Of a DNA stretch of 64,000 bases, positions 10,695 to 21,571 are shown in pieces. The stretch's first letter is position 1; each line of letters begins with the position of its first letter. The notes under the pieces were generated by a model. The model saw only the letters and a program-made list of their open reading frames with translations, was not told the DNA's origin and made no database searches. The position numbers and the translations under genes were made by a program. Source of the DNA: Coenobita brevimanus (Eukaryota; Arthropoda; Malacostraca; Decapoda; Coenobitidae); the NCBI GenBank assembly GCA_032717465.1, contig JAVRFU010003717.1, forward strand, positions 71,001 through 135,000, read 5' to 3'.

Positions 10695-11358
10695 CTTCAA
10701 CTTTTTCCAGTGAAATTGCTAATAGGCTACGTAAAACAGATGCCACCAAATACGTCAACAGAATATGTGCCCTTCTCTGAATGCATTTGACACGGTACCC
10801 CATGACTCCTTCACCCAGTGAGGGCTGGGATGTTCACTACTGTTTATACTTACCATCTACTGACGATTTTATTCCTTTCTTGGCAGACTTTTCGAACGGC
10901 AGAGGTTAGATATAGCCTTATTAAACCTCTTGATAATAAAAATTCTTCCCTAACTTCAGTAAAATCTCTCCATAGCAGGAAGACTGTACTAAAATTGACA
11001 TCAGCCGGTATCCAGGGGTTAAGACATTGAGGGTAATGAGAAAAACGTCATAGAGTTCATCGTGTTACTGGAGGATAATTTTAACTCTTCCCCATAAGGC
11101 AGTTTCCTGGGTTGAATTATATCGTCTGGCGGCAGCAAGAATAATATAAGACAGTCGTGGGCCCTAATCGTGCTAAAGAGAACTGTTTTAAAAGGAGAAG
11201 TCTTATACTCTATAAAAGTTACATACTGAATAACATCGTACTGTAATGCACTCCCTTCTGTGTAGGGGTCTCTTCCGGTCACGACGGCTGACAACTTACA
11301 CATACCTACATTATATCTGTCTATCAACATTTATCTATCATATCCATTTATCTATCTA

Positions 11359-11361
<3 letters not shown>
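10691..11361. other. No gene seen
   Basis: No recognisable element termini or coding region. Confidence 0.5.

Positions 11362-11436
<75 letters not shown>
11362..11436. repeat. (TA)n microsatellite
   Basis: Uninterrupted TA run of about 75 bp. Confidence 0.97.
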
Positions 11437-11437
<1 letters not shown>

Positions 11438-11862
11438 TATTGGATCCCAGGGGTGCTAGGCGAGGCATGGCACTGGGTGGGTACTAAGCGTACCGCCCTC
11501 CGCCTATCGGCTCATAGTCGCGAAGCTCATAGGTCCCTACCCGGGGGTTCCCTACTTTATAAAGACTTGAAAAATCCCAGTTCTGTCCAGTATTCCGGAC
11601 ACAGGGCTCCAATGGGATATATAAACTCAAGCTGCGAATGTTTGTGTCTGGGCGTTTAGCCTATGTTTCTTTCACGAGAACGGTAACTGATATCGACCTA
11701 ATTCTTTTTGAATTAGACCAACTTTCTGGTCAGAATTGGTTACTGTTCACTCAATAACGGTATGGTAACAAAGACAGGCCTAATGGCATTTGCAAACATT
11801 TTGTGATGGAAAGACGATTAGTTAGTCCCGCAAATTTTAGCGGGCAAGCACTAGTTTATATA

Positions 11863-11863
<1 letters not shown>
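11437..11863. other. Unrecognised sequence with small hairpin
   Basis: A GC-richer segment (11440-11560) of unknown nature is followed by AT-rich sequence. CTAATTC at 11698-11704 and GAATTAG at 11710-11716 form a 7 bp stem with a 5-base loop. No gene is assigned. Confidence 0.5.
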
Positions 11864-11896
<33 letters not shown>

Positions 11897-11900
11897 GGTA
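11864..11900. repeat. (TA)n at the LINE 5' junction
   Basis: Imperfect TA run immediately upstream of the truncated LINE. Confidence 0.9.
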
Positions 11901-11905
11901 TATAT

Positions 11906-12833
11906 ATGTGTGTGTGTGAACATGAACAGCTGGGTCTGGTGTTTGGTCCTGCTCCTATTTCACTGATATCACCAAGTATTGTAAAGAAAGAAATCTTGAA
12001 AGGAAATGGAATTGATGGAGTGTGTGGTGAAATGCTGAAGCATGGGGGAGAGATAGTAGTAAAATGGATGTGGAAGATGTGCAGATTGGCCTGGGAGGAA
12101 GGTAGAGTCCTGAAGGATTGGAAGTCAGGTATAATTATTCCCTTGTACAAAGGAAAAGGGGAAAAAGAAGTGTGTGGTAATCATAGGGGCATTTGTCTTC
12201 TTAGTATAATGGGAAAAGTGTATGGTAGGATACTTATTGACAGAGTTAGAGAAAGAACAGAAATTAGTTGGAGAAGAACAGGGAGGCTTTAGGAAGGGAA
12301 GAGGTTGAGTAGATCAGATATTCACTCTTAGATCTTTAGTGGAAAAGTTTCTAGAGAAGGGAAAGAAGTTGTATGCGGCTTTCATGGATTTGGAGAAAGC
12401 ATATGACAGGGTGGATAGACAAGGATTGTGGAAAGTGTTAAGAATATATGGAGTAGATGGGAAGTTGTTGAATGCTGTGAAGAGTATGTACGATGGTGCG
12501 AAGGCTGCAGTGCGTGTGGATGGTGAACTAAGTGAATTTTTCTCTTTGAAAGTTGGTTTGAAACATGGATGTGTCATGTCGCCATGGTTGTTCAATCTGT
12601 ACATGGATGGGGTAATAAAAGAGGTACAAGGAAGGGTAGTGGATATTGGAGTGGCCCTGGAGAGAGGATAGTGTTTGGAAACTCCCTGTACTGTTGTTTG
12701 CAGATGATACTGTGTTGTTGAGTGAAGACGAAGGGGAGCTGCAAGGCTTGGTGGATGAGTTTGAAAGAGTGTGTAAGAAACGGAATCTAAAGGTGAATGT
12801 AGGGAAGAGTAAAGTGATGGTCTTTGAATGTAC
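11906..12833 (+). pseudogene. Non-LTR retrotransposon reverse transcriptase, 5' part
   Basis: A decayed LINE ORF2-type reverse transcriptase. It shows NGIDGVCGEMLKHGG, the finger motif LKDWKSGIIIPLYKGKG, NHRGICLLS, FMDLEKAYDRVDRQGLW, GLKHGCVMSPWLFNLYMDG, the catalytic box LLFADDTVLL (FADD codons near 12697-12708) and NVGKSKVMVF. The endonuclease region is missing, so the copy is 5'-truncated against a TA run. It is not functional: the frame shifts near 12295-12339 and near 12655-12665, and an in-frame TGA lies in the motif before VDQIF. The C-terminal part resumes at 16729 after the 3.9 kb insertion. The clade is not assigned with confidence (RTE-like is possible). Confidence 0.9.
12830..12833. 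other. Target site duplication GTAC (left)
   Basis: GTAC occurs here and again at 16729-16732, exactly flanking the foldback element. Because GTAC is palindromic, a 2 bp TA duplication cannot be excluded. Confidence 0.75.
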
Positions 12834-13972
12834 ACCCGTGGACCAAAGTTTCGGTACCCCCCTCGGTGGAAGGAAGTGGAAGTCAGGGTTAGAGAGAGGG
12901 CAGGTGAACGGACAACCGTGAGTGGTACTTTGGAACTGAGCTACGAGGCGAATAGTGAGAAACCTAATGACACTGGATTCGAAACATTTCCATGCTATTC
13001 ACCTGCAAAACATTATGCGTTCTTAACATACATACTGTAACATATAACATAGACTACTGTGTTATCATGGTGTCCTGTGATACTGACCCATCTGTTTCGG
13101 ATCCTCATCACACAAATAAAGCACCGAGCCAGTTGTATATAAGTTGCAACTTGTCATTATAACTGCAGTCATAATTTTTGTGAATGTTATCCCTGGATTG
13201 TCTAGAGCTATAATAAAGAATGATTGTGAATTTAATGTTGATTTTCACAGTAGTTGTGCGGATGGTAATAAATGTAGTAATTATTTTATGTGGACGACTA
13301 AACCACATTGTGATGGACAGCGGAGAGCATTCCCCAATAATTTACTATAACCAGATGACATTAGATGCAACAACAAAGACACAGCTGTGGTATCCTGTTC
13401 CGCCTTGTTATCAAGGCCTTAACTGTGGCTTCACCTCATACGTGCATTATTTTCCCTCAGTTTCTGCCTCTTTTATTACTCTTACTTCCCGGTATCCTTC
13501 TAGTGCGAGTCGTCATATTCCTTGGAGGGTTTCTTGTCGTCCGGTCCTATAACCCCTACTGTATTACATTATTCCTCGCATCATCACTTCCAAACAAACA
13601 ACGTTAGCCCAAGACTGCTGAATCTGTTAATACCATTATTGCCACTGCCACTACTACTGTAATCCCCCTCTTCCTATTGTGTCTAATTTCCCTCACAGTA
13701 AAACTACTGCTGCTCTTATTACTACTCCACTATAAATCTGTATAATAATAAATATGATTGTCCTTATGTCTGTGTATCTGTTAATCATAATTATTGTCCC
13801 TGTCCCACCGTCGACAACTCGTCACTGTCCCGGCACCGCTACTCCAGTTCCCACCACCATGGATTCTACTCCTCCCCCACTCCGACACCACATTACCCTT
13901 CACCTCATCCTTGGGCCAGAAGGCCTGTTGTTCACCCTTTACCGGTGAATATACGTGGCATGCATTAATAAT
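12834..13972 (+). repeat. Outer left arm of foldback element A
   Basis: Reverse-complement partner of 15577-16728. Near-identical up to about 13780, then more diverged, ending at GTGGCATGCATTAATAA. The same sequence, without the distal part, forms the body of copy B at 46642-47498. Confidence 0.9.
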
Positions 13973-13984
13973 AAAAAAGAAGGC

Positions 13985-14273
13985 ATTTGAGAGCTAAACT
14001 GTAATCGCCCTCTAAAATATTCTGTTTGTCAAGTCCAAACTTTAGGCCATATTTTGATACCATGAAGGTTTTATGTTGATAACTCAAGCCATTCATGAGA
14101 TTTAATGGTGCTAAAGGCAGGCAATAAAAACTAGTTGACCTTTAGCAGTTAGTTTGGTGACCTTGACTCTGACCTCGAGTTGCTATTTTCGAACTCGTCC
14201 AAGATTTTGCCCATATCTTGATACGCTGAAGGCTTCATGTTGATAGTTCAAGCCGTTCATGAGATATAATAGG

Positions 14274-14325
<52 letters not shown>

Positions 14326-14375
14326 TGCAGTTAAAAACATGTTCGCTCCGCCTTCTAAAGGTAGCCGATAATAAT
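13985..14375 (+). mobile_element. 165 bp tandem-repeat element with (CA)n, copy 1
   Basis: Present in the left arm but absent from the matching place in the right arm (about 15530-15577), so it inserted after the palindrome formed. It contains two partial monomers about 165 bp apart (GAAGGTTTTATGTTGAT at about 14064 and GAAGGCTTCATGTTGAT at about 14229), TTGACCTTTAGCAGTTAGTT, then ATAATAGGAAC followed by (CA)n at 14274-14322. A second copy is at 35816-36304. It could be a Helitron-related non-autonomous repeat of the kind that combines core monomers with a microsatellite, but I see no diagnostic ends. Confidence 0.7.
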
Positions 14376-14389
14376 ATAATAATAACAAC

Positions 14390-14860
14390 AACATAGTAGA
14401 TGTGAACTGTAGTGTTCCTAACATTACACTTAATAACTGCAGACCCAAACGTGCTTATATTACGGAGCACTGATATATTAACCACAAAACCGACCACAGA
14501 CCGTTCTTATCATTACCACTGCACCTTCCCTATAGCACTTAACCATGGCAATACAACCCACTGTAGTCCTCTGTGCGATCGCTACACGTCTTTGGGAAAA
14601 ATAACAGTGCACAACATGCATACAGACCACTAAAATAAGCATATGATGTTTCACTGACATCCATCAAATAGCCTAGGAGAAGTTAGTGGACAAACAAACA
14701 AACGACTGGACACAGACAGACAGAAGCAGAATGTCTCGCATCGGTATGTAACGACCTGACAAAACTCTTGTGATCCTGCATTGCAGGTGTCATCACAGTA
14801 ATAATAATAATAATAATAATTAATCACATGTTATTAGGCACGATACTGAGAAGGACACAC
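14390..14860. repeat. Inner left arm of foldback element A
   Basis: Pairs with about 15035-15530 at lower identity than the outer arms. Shared landmarks are TTATATTACGGAGC, TGATATATTAACCACA, GACCACAGACCGTTC and TAATCACATGTTA. Each side carries its own trinucleotide runs: ATA at 14800-14820, and TAC/TAT at 15072-15150. Confidence 0.8.
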
Positions 14861-15034
14861 ACTGGAATAGCATGTGTTGACGCAATGCAGAATCTGTTTG
14901 CCATGACAGAAGGTTGGGTTGCGGTCAAACATTAATTTAGTATTACTATAACCCTACCATTACAGCATATTATGCCACTGTTTGGTTTTATATGTCACAG
15001 CTGTTTTCACTTGTTTTATCAGGGAGATTATGGT

Positions 15035-15530
15035 GTTTGTCCTCCTCTGTATCATGGATATTAACATGTGATTACTACTACTACTACTACTACTACTACT
15101 ATTACTACTACTATTACTACTACGATTATTATTATTATTATTATTATTATAACTATGATGACACCTACAAAGCAGGATCGTAATAGTTTCGTCAGTTTGT
15201 CATATACCGATGCGAGACATTCGGCCTCAGTCTATGTCCAGCCGTGTGTTTGTTTGTCCGCTAACTTCTAGGCAATTTAATGGATGTCAGTGAAACGCCA
15301 CAGGTGTATTTTAATGGGTTGTAGGCATGTTGTGCGCTGTTATTTTTCCCAAACATGTGTAGTGATCCCACAAAGGACTTCAGTGGGTTGTATTACTATG
15401 GTGAAGTGCTACAGGTAAGGTCCAGTGGCAAGGATAGGAACGGTCTGTGGTCGGTTCTGTGGTTAATATATCAGAGCTCCGTAATATAGGCACGTTTAGG
15501 TCTGCGACTTTTATAATTATGTAATGTTGG
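15035..15530. repeat. Inner right arm of foldback element A
   Basis: Inverted partner of 14390-14860, including a (TAC)n/(TAT)n block at about 15072-15150. Confidence 0.8.
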
Positions 15531-15576
15531 GAATACTGCAGATGTATGTTGTTGCTGTCAATTTTATAATTATTCT

Positions 15577-16728
15577 TATTAATGCATGCCACGTATATTC
15601 ACCGGTAAAAGGTGAACAACAGGCCTGGTGGCCCAAGAAGGAGGTGAGGGGTAAAATGGTTCGGAGTGGGGGAGGAATAGAGCTCATGGCGGGTGGGAGA
15701 GAGGGGGGTGGGGTGCAACTGGGGTAGCAGTGCGGGGTAAGTGACGAGTTGTCGACGGTGGGACAGGGACAATATGATTAACAGATACACAGACATAAGG
15801 ACAATCATATTTATTATTATACAGATTTATAGTGGAGTAGTAATAGGAGTAGCAGTAGTAGTACTGTGAGGGGAATTGGAGTAGACACAATGGGGAAAGG
15901 GGGAATACTAGTGGCAGTGGCAATAATGGTATTAACAGATTCAGCAGTCTTGGGCTAACGTTGTTTGTTTGGAAGTGATGATGCGAGGAATAATGTAATA
16001 CAGTAGGGGTTTTAGGACCGGACGACAAGAAACCCTCCAAGGAACATGACGACTCGCACTAGAAGGATACCGGGAAGTAAGAGTAATAAAAGAGGCAGAA
16101 ACTGAGGGAAAATAATGCACGTATGAGGTGAAGCCACAGTTAAGGCCTTGATAACAAGGCGGAACAGGATACCACAGCTGTGTCTTTGTTGTTGCATCTA
16201 ATGTCATCTGGTTATAGTAAATTATTGGGGAATGCTCTCCGCTGTCCATCACAATGTGGTTTAGTCGTCCACATAAAATAATTACTACATTTATTACCAT
16301 CCGCACAACTACTGTGAAAATCAACATTAAATTCACAATCATTCTTTATTATAGCTCTAGACAATCCAGGGATAACATTCACAAAAATTATGACTGCAGT
16401 TATAATGACAAGTTGCAACTTATATACAACTGGCTCGGTGCTTTATTTGTGTGATGAGGATCCGAAACAGATGGGTCAGTATCACAGGACACCATGATAA
16501 CACAGTAGTCTATGTTATATGTTACAGTATGTATGTTAAGAACGCATAATGTCTTGCAGGTGAATAGCATGGAAATGTTTCGAATCCAGTGTCATTAGGT
16601 TTCTCACTATTCGCCTCGTAGCTCAGTTCCAAAGTACCACTCACGGTTGTCCGTTCACCTGCCCTCTCTCTAACCCTGACTTCCACTTCCTTCCACCGAG
16701 GGGGGTACCGAAACTTTGGTCCACGGGT
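15577..16728 (-). repeat. Outer right arm of foldback element A
   Basis: Reverse complement of 12834-13972. One of the few outer differences is CTTGCAGG here against the partner of CCTGCAAAAC on the left. Confidence 0.9.
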
Positions 16729-17357
16729 GTACAGAGAGGTTGGATGGTGAGGAATTGGAAAATGTGAGTACGTTTAAGTACTTGGGTAGTGTGATGAGTA
16801 AGGATGGAGGTTTGGAGGGTGAAGTGCTTGAAAGGGTACAGCAGGGAAGAAAGGTTGCTGGTTCTTTGAAAGCAGTGATAAGAAACAGGGAAGTGACCAT
16901 GGAAGTGAAAAAGTTACTACATGACAGTATTGTGATACCAACTCTAACGTATGGAAGTGAAGCTTGGACGTTGTTGGAAGGACACAAGTCAAGAGTGAGA
17001 GCAGTGGAAATGAGTTATTTAAGAGAAGCCTGTGGAGTCACATGGAGAGACAGGCTGACGAATGAGGATATAAAGGAGCGTTGTGGTGTTGATGTGGATG
17101 TGATAGGAAGCGTTATGAGGAACACACTGAGGTGGTTTGGCCATGTGGAGAGGATGGAGGGTGAAAGACTGACGAAGAGAGTGTATGTGAGTGAGGTGGA
17201 GGGGGGAAGAGGAAGTGGGAGGCCGAGGATGAGATGGAGGGATGGGGTGGAGAGGTATATGAGAGAGGGGGGTGTGAGTTGGGAGCAGGGCAGTGAAATG
17301 GCGGGGGACAGGGCGACTTGGAGGCGATTTGTTTGTGGCCACCCCAAACGAGATTGA
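16729..17357 (+). pseudogene. Non-LTR retrotransposon, C-terminal part of the split LINE
   Basis: Continuation of the 11906-12833 ORF: ERLDGEELENVSTFKYLGSV, TLTYGSEAWTLL, then RWFGHVERM and GRPRMRWRDGVERYM, the usual region after the polymerase domain in these LINEs. This part is open to its own stop after GHPKRD. With the insertion removed, the join at codons for CTER is in frame. The same C-terminal segment appears as short 3' fragments at 19150 and 59390. Confidence 0.9.
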
Positions 17358-17365
17358 GGCGTCTG

Positions 17366-17390
17366 GCAATAGATAGATAGATAGATAATA
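17366..17390 (+). repeat. LINE 3' tail (ATAG)n
   Basis: The LINE ends in GTCTGGCAATAGATAGATAG rather than poly(A). The same tail marks the two other fragments of the family. Confidence 0.85.
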
Positions 17391-17391
17391 T

Positions 17392-18195
17392 AAAGCAAAA
17401 TACTGCCTATCGTAAATACAAAACAATGTACACCCAGTCAACAAAAAAAAAAAAAATCACAGGTGACCAATGGTTTCACATTCAGCGCTGTTACTTATCT
17501 CGTTTTTCTTTAGGGGAATACTTCTGAATGAATTATTTATATACTTCATATATTGCATAAACTTCTTTTCCATGTCGTGCTGATAAAATTACTGGCCATA
17601 TGCAACTTTAAATAGCTACTGGAGAATGTTTTCATATGTTTTCGTTCACTGCTTCAAAAGGTACGACGGAAGGTTGTAAAGATATTTTGATCGAGTGTAC
17701 AGGATTGGCGTCACAAGAGTTGGCCACAGGGTCCAGTTCTGGGACCTGCTCTATTTAACTAATTAATGATGCAGATAAAAACTGGTTTGTAAAATATCCA
17801 TATATGCCAGGGACACAGAATATCCAACAATGTATACACTCCAACACAGACAGCTGTATCGCAATAATCTTGATAAATTGACCCAGTGAATCCAAATGCG
17901 TCAGCTGGACTATCAATGAAAAATGGATCGTAGCTACCTATTATTGTTAATGTAACGAAAAAAGTAATCCCAGTCTTAAATAATAGCAACATTTGGGGGT
18001 GCAAAAATAAAACCTCAGTAAAAAAATAGCCTCATCACTTTGCAGGAACGATCAGTAGTGTTGCATGAGTGCAGACAATTAAAGGTTTTGACACGCAGAG
18101 TAAGAGGAATAAACCTACAAAACAATATAGCTCAATTAACCTCTTCACCTCGATTAAACTTTTTCATTTTTACTCTACGTAGCCACCCTAATGCT
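17392..18195. other. No gene seen
   Basis: AT-rich sequence with a short A-run near 17443. No exon or element is recognised. Confidence 0.5.
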
Positions 18196-18243
18196 ATCAG
18201 ACCCACAGTCTAAGTAATATATTACTTAGACTGTGATCAGACC
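18196..18243. mobile_element. 32 bp perfect palindrome with 8 bp direct repeats
   Basis: Positions 18204-18235 form a perfect self-complementary 32-mer. Each half starts CACAGTCTAAGTAATA. It is flanked by exact 8 bp direct repeats, ATCAGACC, at 18196-18203 and 18236-18243. The geometry is that of an inserted element reduced to its terminal inverted repeats with an 8 bp target duplication, the length used by hAT and P-type transposases (established). It could instead be a coincidental local duplication. Confidence 0.7.
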
Positions 18244-18446
18244 TATAATTACTCTGAGAATAACCACTCTACCCACTTACCGTAAGTCTAACTTGGCCTA
18301 AAATTACCATCTCTCCATCTTGAATACACAGTTGTGGCAATAGATTTGATGCAAGTCATGAAAAAGTGCCGTGGAAACGATGTAGAGCCACAACATTATC
18401 TTCTCCCGTTCAGCTACGTGAAAAAAGCTGTAAAAGGACAAAACTC

Positions 18447-18448
<2 letters not shown>

Positions 18449-18503
<55 letters not shown>

Positions 18504-18510
18504 AGAGAGG
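18449..18510. repeat. (GA)n microsatellite
   Basis: GA run ending in AAAGAGAAAGAGAGG. Confidence 0.95.
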
Positions 18511-19149
18511 ATAAGTACAAAAACACCTAGTGCAGAGAAGGGACCCGTTTTGCTTCTGCAACACTGGACATAACAGCCTGGCTTCCTCCTAGTTAACAAG
18601 AACGCCAATAATTTTCCTATTATATATAATCCTTTGCTTTGGGTAAAAGTATCAAATTTCTCAATATAAACAATTTCTAGTCACGTTCTTTTGTCATATA
18701 TCATCTTCACTGCCTATCTAAAGAAAATTACTTTCTTCCACGTTTATGCTATGTAGCATCCCACACGCTTAACAGTTGCATAATTCAGACTGAAATTTCT
18801 TAACATCACATTAATGGTCACTTATTTTTTTTCATATTCCTCCAATGCTGCTTCTATCTATATCCTATCTATACAGTATATGACCGTTCAGTCTTTACAC
18901 GGTACACGGAAGTTTCCACCTTAAGCTCTCCTTGTTGAACGCCCAGACGCTTCACCCCCCCCCCCCCCAGTCGTGGTACAGGCAGATCTCGCCACTTCTG
19001 TGCCTGTTTCATACATTATGCCAGAAACGTTTTGCGACACTGAAGTGTTTGACTGTGTACCGGTACGTCAATTTTTCAACTTTACCGTACATTCCCTTCT
19101 CTGGTAAATATATATGGCTTTTTCTCCTAGCGTTGAGGATGAAGTAGGG
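18511..19149. other. No gene seen
   Basis: Unremarkable AT-rich sequence with a C-run at about 18954-18968. Confidence 0.5.
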
Positions 19150-19550
19150 AGGGCATTTTGAATCAGTGAGAGTGAAAGCAATGGAAATGAGTTGTTTTGA
19201 GAGAAGCAAGTGACGTTACATGGAGAGACAAACAAATGATGAAGTAAAGGAGCGTTGTGGTGCTGATGTGGACGTGATAAAGTGTTAAGTGAAATACTTT
19301 GAGAAAGTTTGGTCAGGTGGAGAGGATGGAGAATGAGAAGCTAAGTAGATGAGTGTATGTGTATGAGGCGAAGGGAAAACCAAGATAATATGGAGGGATG
19401 GAAGAGAGATATATGAGGTGAGATATGAGGGAGGGGGGGTGAGTTGGGGGGAGGGGAGTCAAATGGTGGGTGACAGAGTGACTTGGAGGCGTTTTGTCTG
19501 CGGCCACCCTTTGCGGGATTAGGGCGTCGGGCTATAGATAGATAGATAGA
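19150..19550 (+). pseudogene. LINE 3' fragment, copy 2
   Basis: A 5'-truncated and frameshifted copy of the C-terminal region of the 16729-17357 LINE. It retains GTGAAAGCAATGGAAATGAG, the VERM-equivalent segment, GCGGCCACCCTTTGCGGGAT and the (GATA)n tail at 19532-19550. Confidence 0.85.
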
Positions 19551-19640
19551 CTTGGAGTGAGGGCAGCTAAATGACGGAGGTGAATTGTCTGCGGCCACTT
19601 CTTACGGGATTGAGGCGTCTGACAGTAGATAATTATAGAT
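19551..19640 (+). repeat. LINE terminal piece, tandem to copy 2
   Basis: Another 80 bp of the same LINE 3' end (GTCTGCGGCCACTTCTTACG, then GATTGAGGCGTCTGACAGTA) follows directly after the previous tail. Confidence 0.7.
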
Positions 19641-20307
19641 GGAAAGTCTTACAAACATGATCACTCTTACAAAATACTCCTCCGAACATATCCTCAGAGC
19701 TGCGACAAAAAATCAAACTTACGACAGGAACTGATGGTAAGTCTGTGAATTCCAATCGAGGATTTACGTAAACACTTTCACTTGATTATCTTTTTTATTT
19801 TTTTAATTGCTATCTCTAGACAATTATATTAATCTGTGAAGGACTTTTCGAGCTGGAGAGGTGAGGTATGGCTTTCAATGACTCGTTCCTAAGTATGGGA
19901 CTCTCCTAAGCTGAAGAAAGTAGTCTGAGGTTAGCTAGAGAAACAAGACAAATACTTCTTGAATGAACTGGTTAAAAATAGTTACTCCAAGCACTGGCTG
20001 AGGGAACAACATCCATAACAGGAAAAATGACAAAATATAAATAAATGTTAATATAAAATATAGCATTACAGGCCATTCATTCATTCAATTTCATTTCCTT
20101 TTTTTTTTTTTTTTCTTAGCACACTTTCAAACCATAAAATTTACTCGTCGTTTTCTAAGGCACAGCTGACTTCGCAACACCTTTCCAGTGGCAATTTATT
20201 TTACATTTAGCTAGTGTGTGTGTGTGTGTGTGTGTCCTTTCCACTCACCTGCAAAAATCTCTAAGCAGCCAGTTCCATTACTCTTGGCAGGAACCACTAA
20301 ACTTCGT
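19641..20307. other. No gene seen; T-run and short (TG)n
   Basis: Contains a T-run near 20098-20115 and a short (TG)n at 20214-20235. Confidence 0.5.
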
Positions 20308-20480
20308 TCACCTCAAGTTAACCCAGATTTTCGTGCCTTTGCAGCTTATTTCAGGCAGCTTGATGGGAAAATAAATTAATACTACAGCTCTACGGCCATT
20401 CCACTGCACTTCTTTGTAACTATCACCACATTCTAGCATTACTGTTACAGCCTCAAGATGGAAAGAGATGGCAAATTGGC
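20308..20480 (+). repeat. Dispersed repeat family R1, copy 2
   Basis: Shares CAGCTTATTTCAGGCAGCTT, TACTACAGCTCTACGGCCAT, TATCACCACATTCTAG and CTCAAGATGGAAAGA with 56190-56385, and the last block with 3395-3585. Confidence 0.65.
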
Positions 20481-21488
20481 AATGTTTGTTCAAGTGCTGT
20501 TGAGATGTCAGCCAGTCCAACTCGCTAAAATGTCCCTTTAAATAAATGTTTTTCTTCAACAACACACTATACCATTACAGTTTGCACGTTGAGTTTCACT
20601 GGGGTTTGTGTTTGCACCGCAGCAAAAGCTCTGAGTAGCACACAAGCAATTCTTAACCCCCAAAACGTGACAGAGCTTATAGTACTACCCTCCCCCACCC
20701 ACCAGAAACACATAACTGAGGCTGGTCGCTGGTCAGTGTTGCCAAATGGAAATTCTATCAATCCGCTAGACTGGTCTTAAAAGTGGTAAAAATCAACCAG
20801 ATTATGGGAAATCAGCCAAAAAAATAGCCAGACAGGAGATAGAAAACCTCTAGGTATACAGTAAAATAAAAAAAACTCCCTGCCAGATTGGTTTTAAAAC
20901 CTCTAGATTTAGCGCGAAAACCACTAAATTGTTAATACTGCCGCTGGTGCTGCAGTCAGACTCAGCGCCTACCCAAGATGCACAACAACACGGTTTAACT
21001 CATTTAGAAGAAGAAAAAAAAAAAAAACTCGAAAACTTACATCCTGATCCCTTAATATTCCTAAAAGTATAAGCACATAATATCGCTTATACTTACTCGG
21101 AAAAAAAAATACGATAAAAAAGAAACAAGAATCTTTATGAACGTGCCATTGTTGGAACATTTGGCAGACTGACTTCCTGCCCCAACGTTGGTCGGCAAGT
21201 GCAAGACTTATCTTTATCTTTATTTTCTTAATTGTTTCTTCGCTGATGTGGAATACATTCTATAATGACTTTTTCTTTACAGATCCTTCAAGAGCAGTTA
21301 GTGATAGGTCGTGCTAACAACAGCATATTTTTCGGAAGCGATTAAACATATTAGAAAAATTATAAGAATAAAAAGCCATGGGGGACGGTTGTCTGCTGCA
21401 GGTTGAATAGCGCACGAGGTAAGGAAATCAAATGCTACGTCCAATTCTTGCATAAATATTATGCTTAGTTAAACTCCGAGCTGCCCTC
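20481..21488. other. No gene seen
   Basis: AT-rich with several A-runs (20860-20880, 21005-21028, 21099-21120). CAGTGTTGCCAAA near 20735 resembles a DNA-transposon terminus, but I find no matching second end. Confidence 0.5.
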
Positions 21489-21490
21489 CC

Positions 21491-21528
<38 letters not shown>

Positions 21529-21529
21529 G

Positions 21530-21570
<41 letters not shown>

Positions 21571-21571
21571 G
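21489..21571. repeat. (TAT)n trinucleotide run
   Basis: TAT repeat interrupted once by ACCGG near 21528. Confidence 0.95.

Larger units (their letters stand above)
12834..16728. mobile_element. 3.9 kb foldback (palindromic) transposon, copy A
   Basis: The element starts ACCCGTGGACCAAAGTTTCG and ends with its reverse complement. Left and right arms are inverted repeats over almost the whole length: about 12834-14860 against 15035-16728, with a centre of about 175 bp. The outer 0.8 kb differs by only about one base per hundred in the stretches I compared, whereas inner parts are roughly 85-90 percent alike. The element lies in the LINE reading frame between VMVFECT and ERLDGEE. Removing it with one GTAC restores the LINE frame, which shows a clean insertion. 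No transposase is visible. Small open frames in the arms (about 70 aa) have no recognisable domain. The superfamily is unknown. Confidence 0.9.

Noticed and set aside
13144..13350. Conserved 68-70 aa frames in the foldback arms as a transposase
   Set aside because: They recur only because the arms are repeated DNA. They are short, lack catalytic motifs, and are disrupted in part in copy B.
12834..16728. Palindrome as an assembly artefact
   Set aside because: The two sides are different, consecutive parts of one LINE, GTAC is duplicated, and the arms are not identical. A fold-back chimera would repeat the flank. Long reads would still be worth checking.
20733..20960. DNA transposon starting CAGTGTTGCCA
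   Set aside because: No matching inverted end or target duplication could be found nearby.
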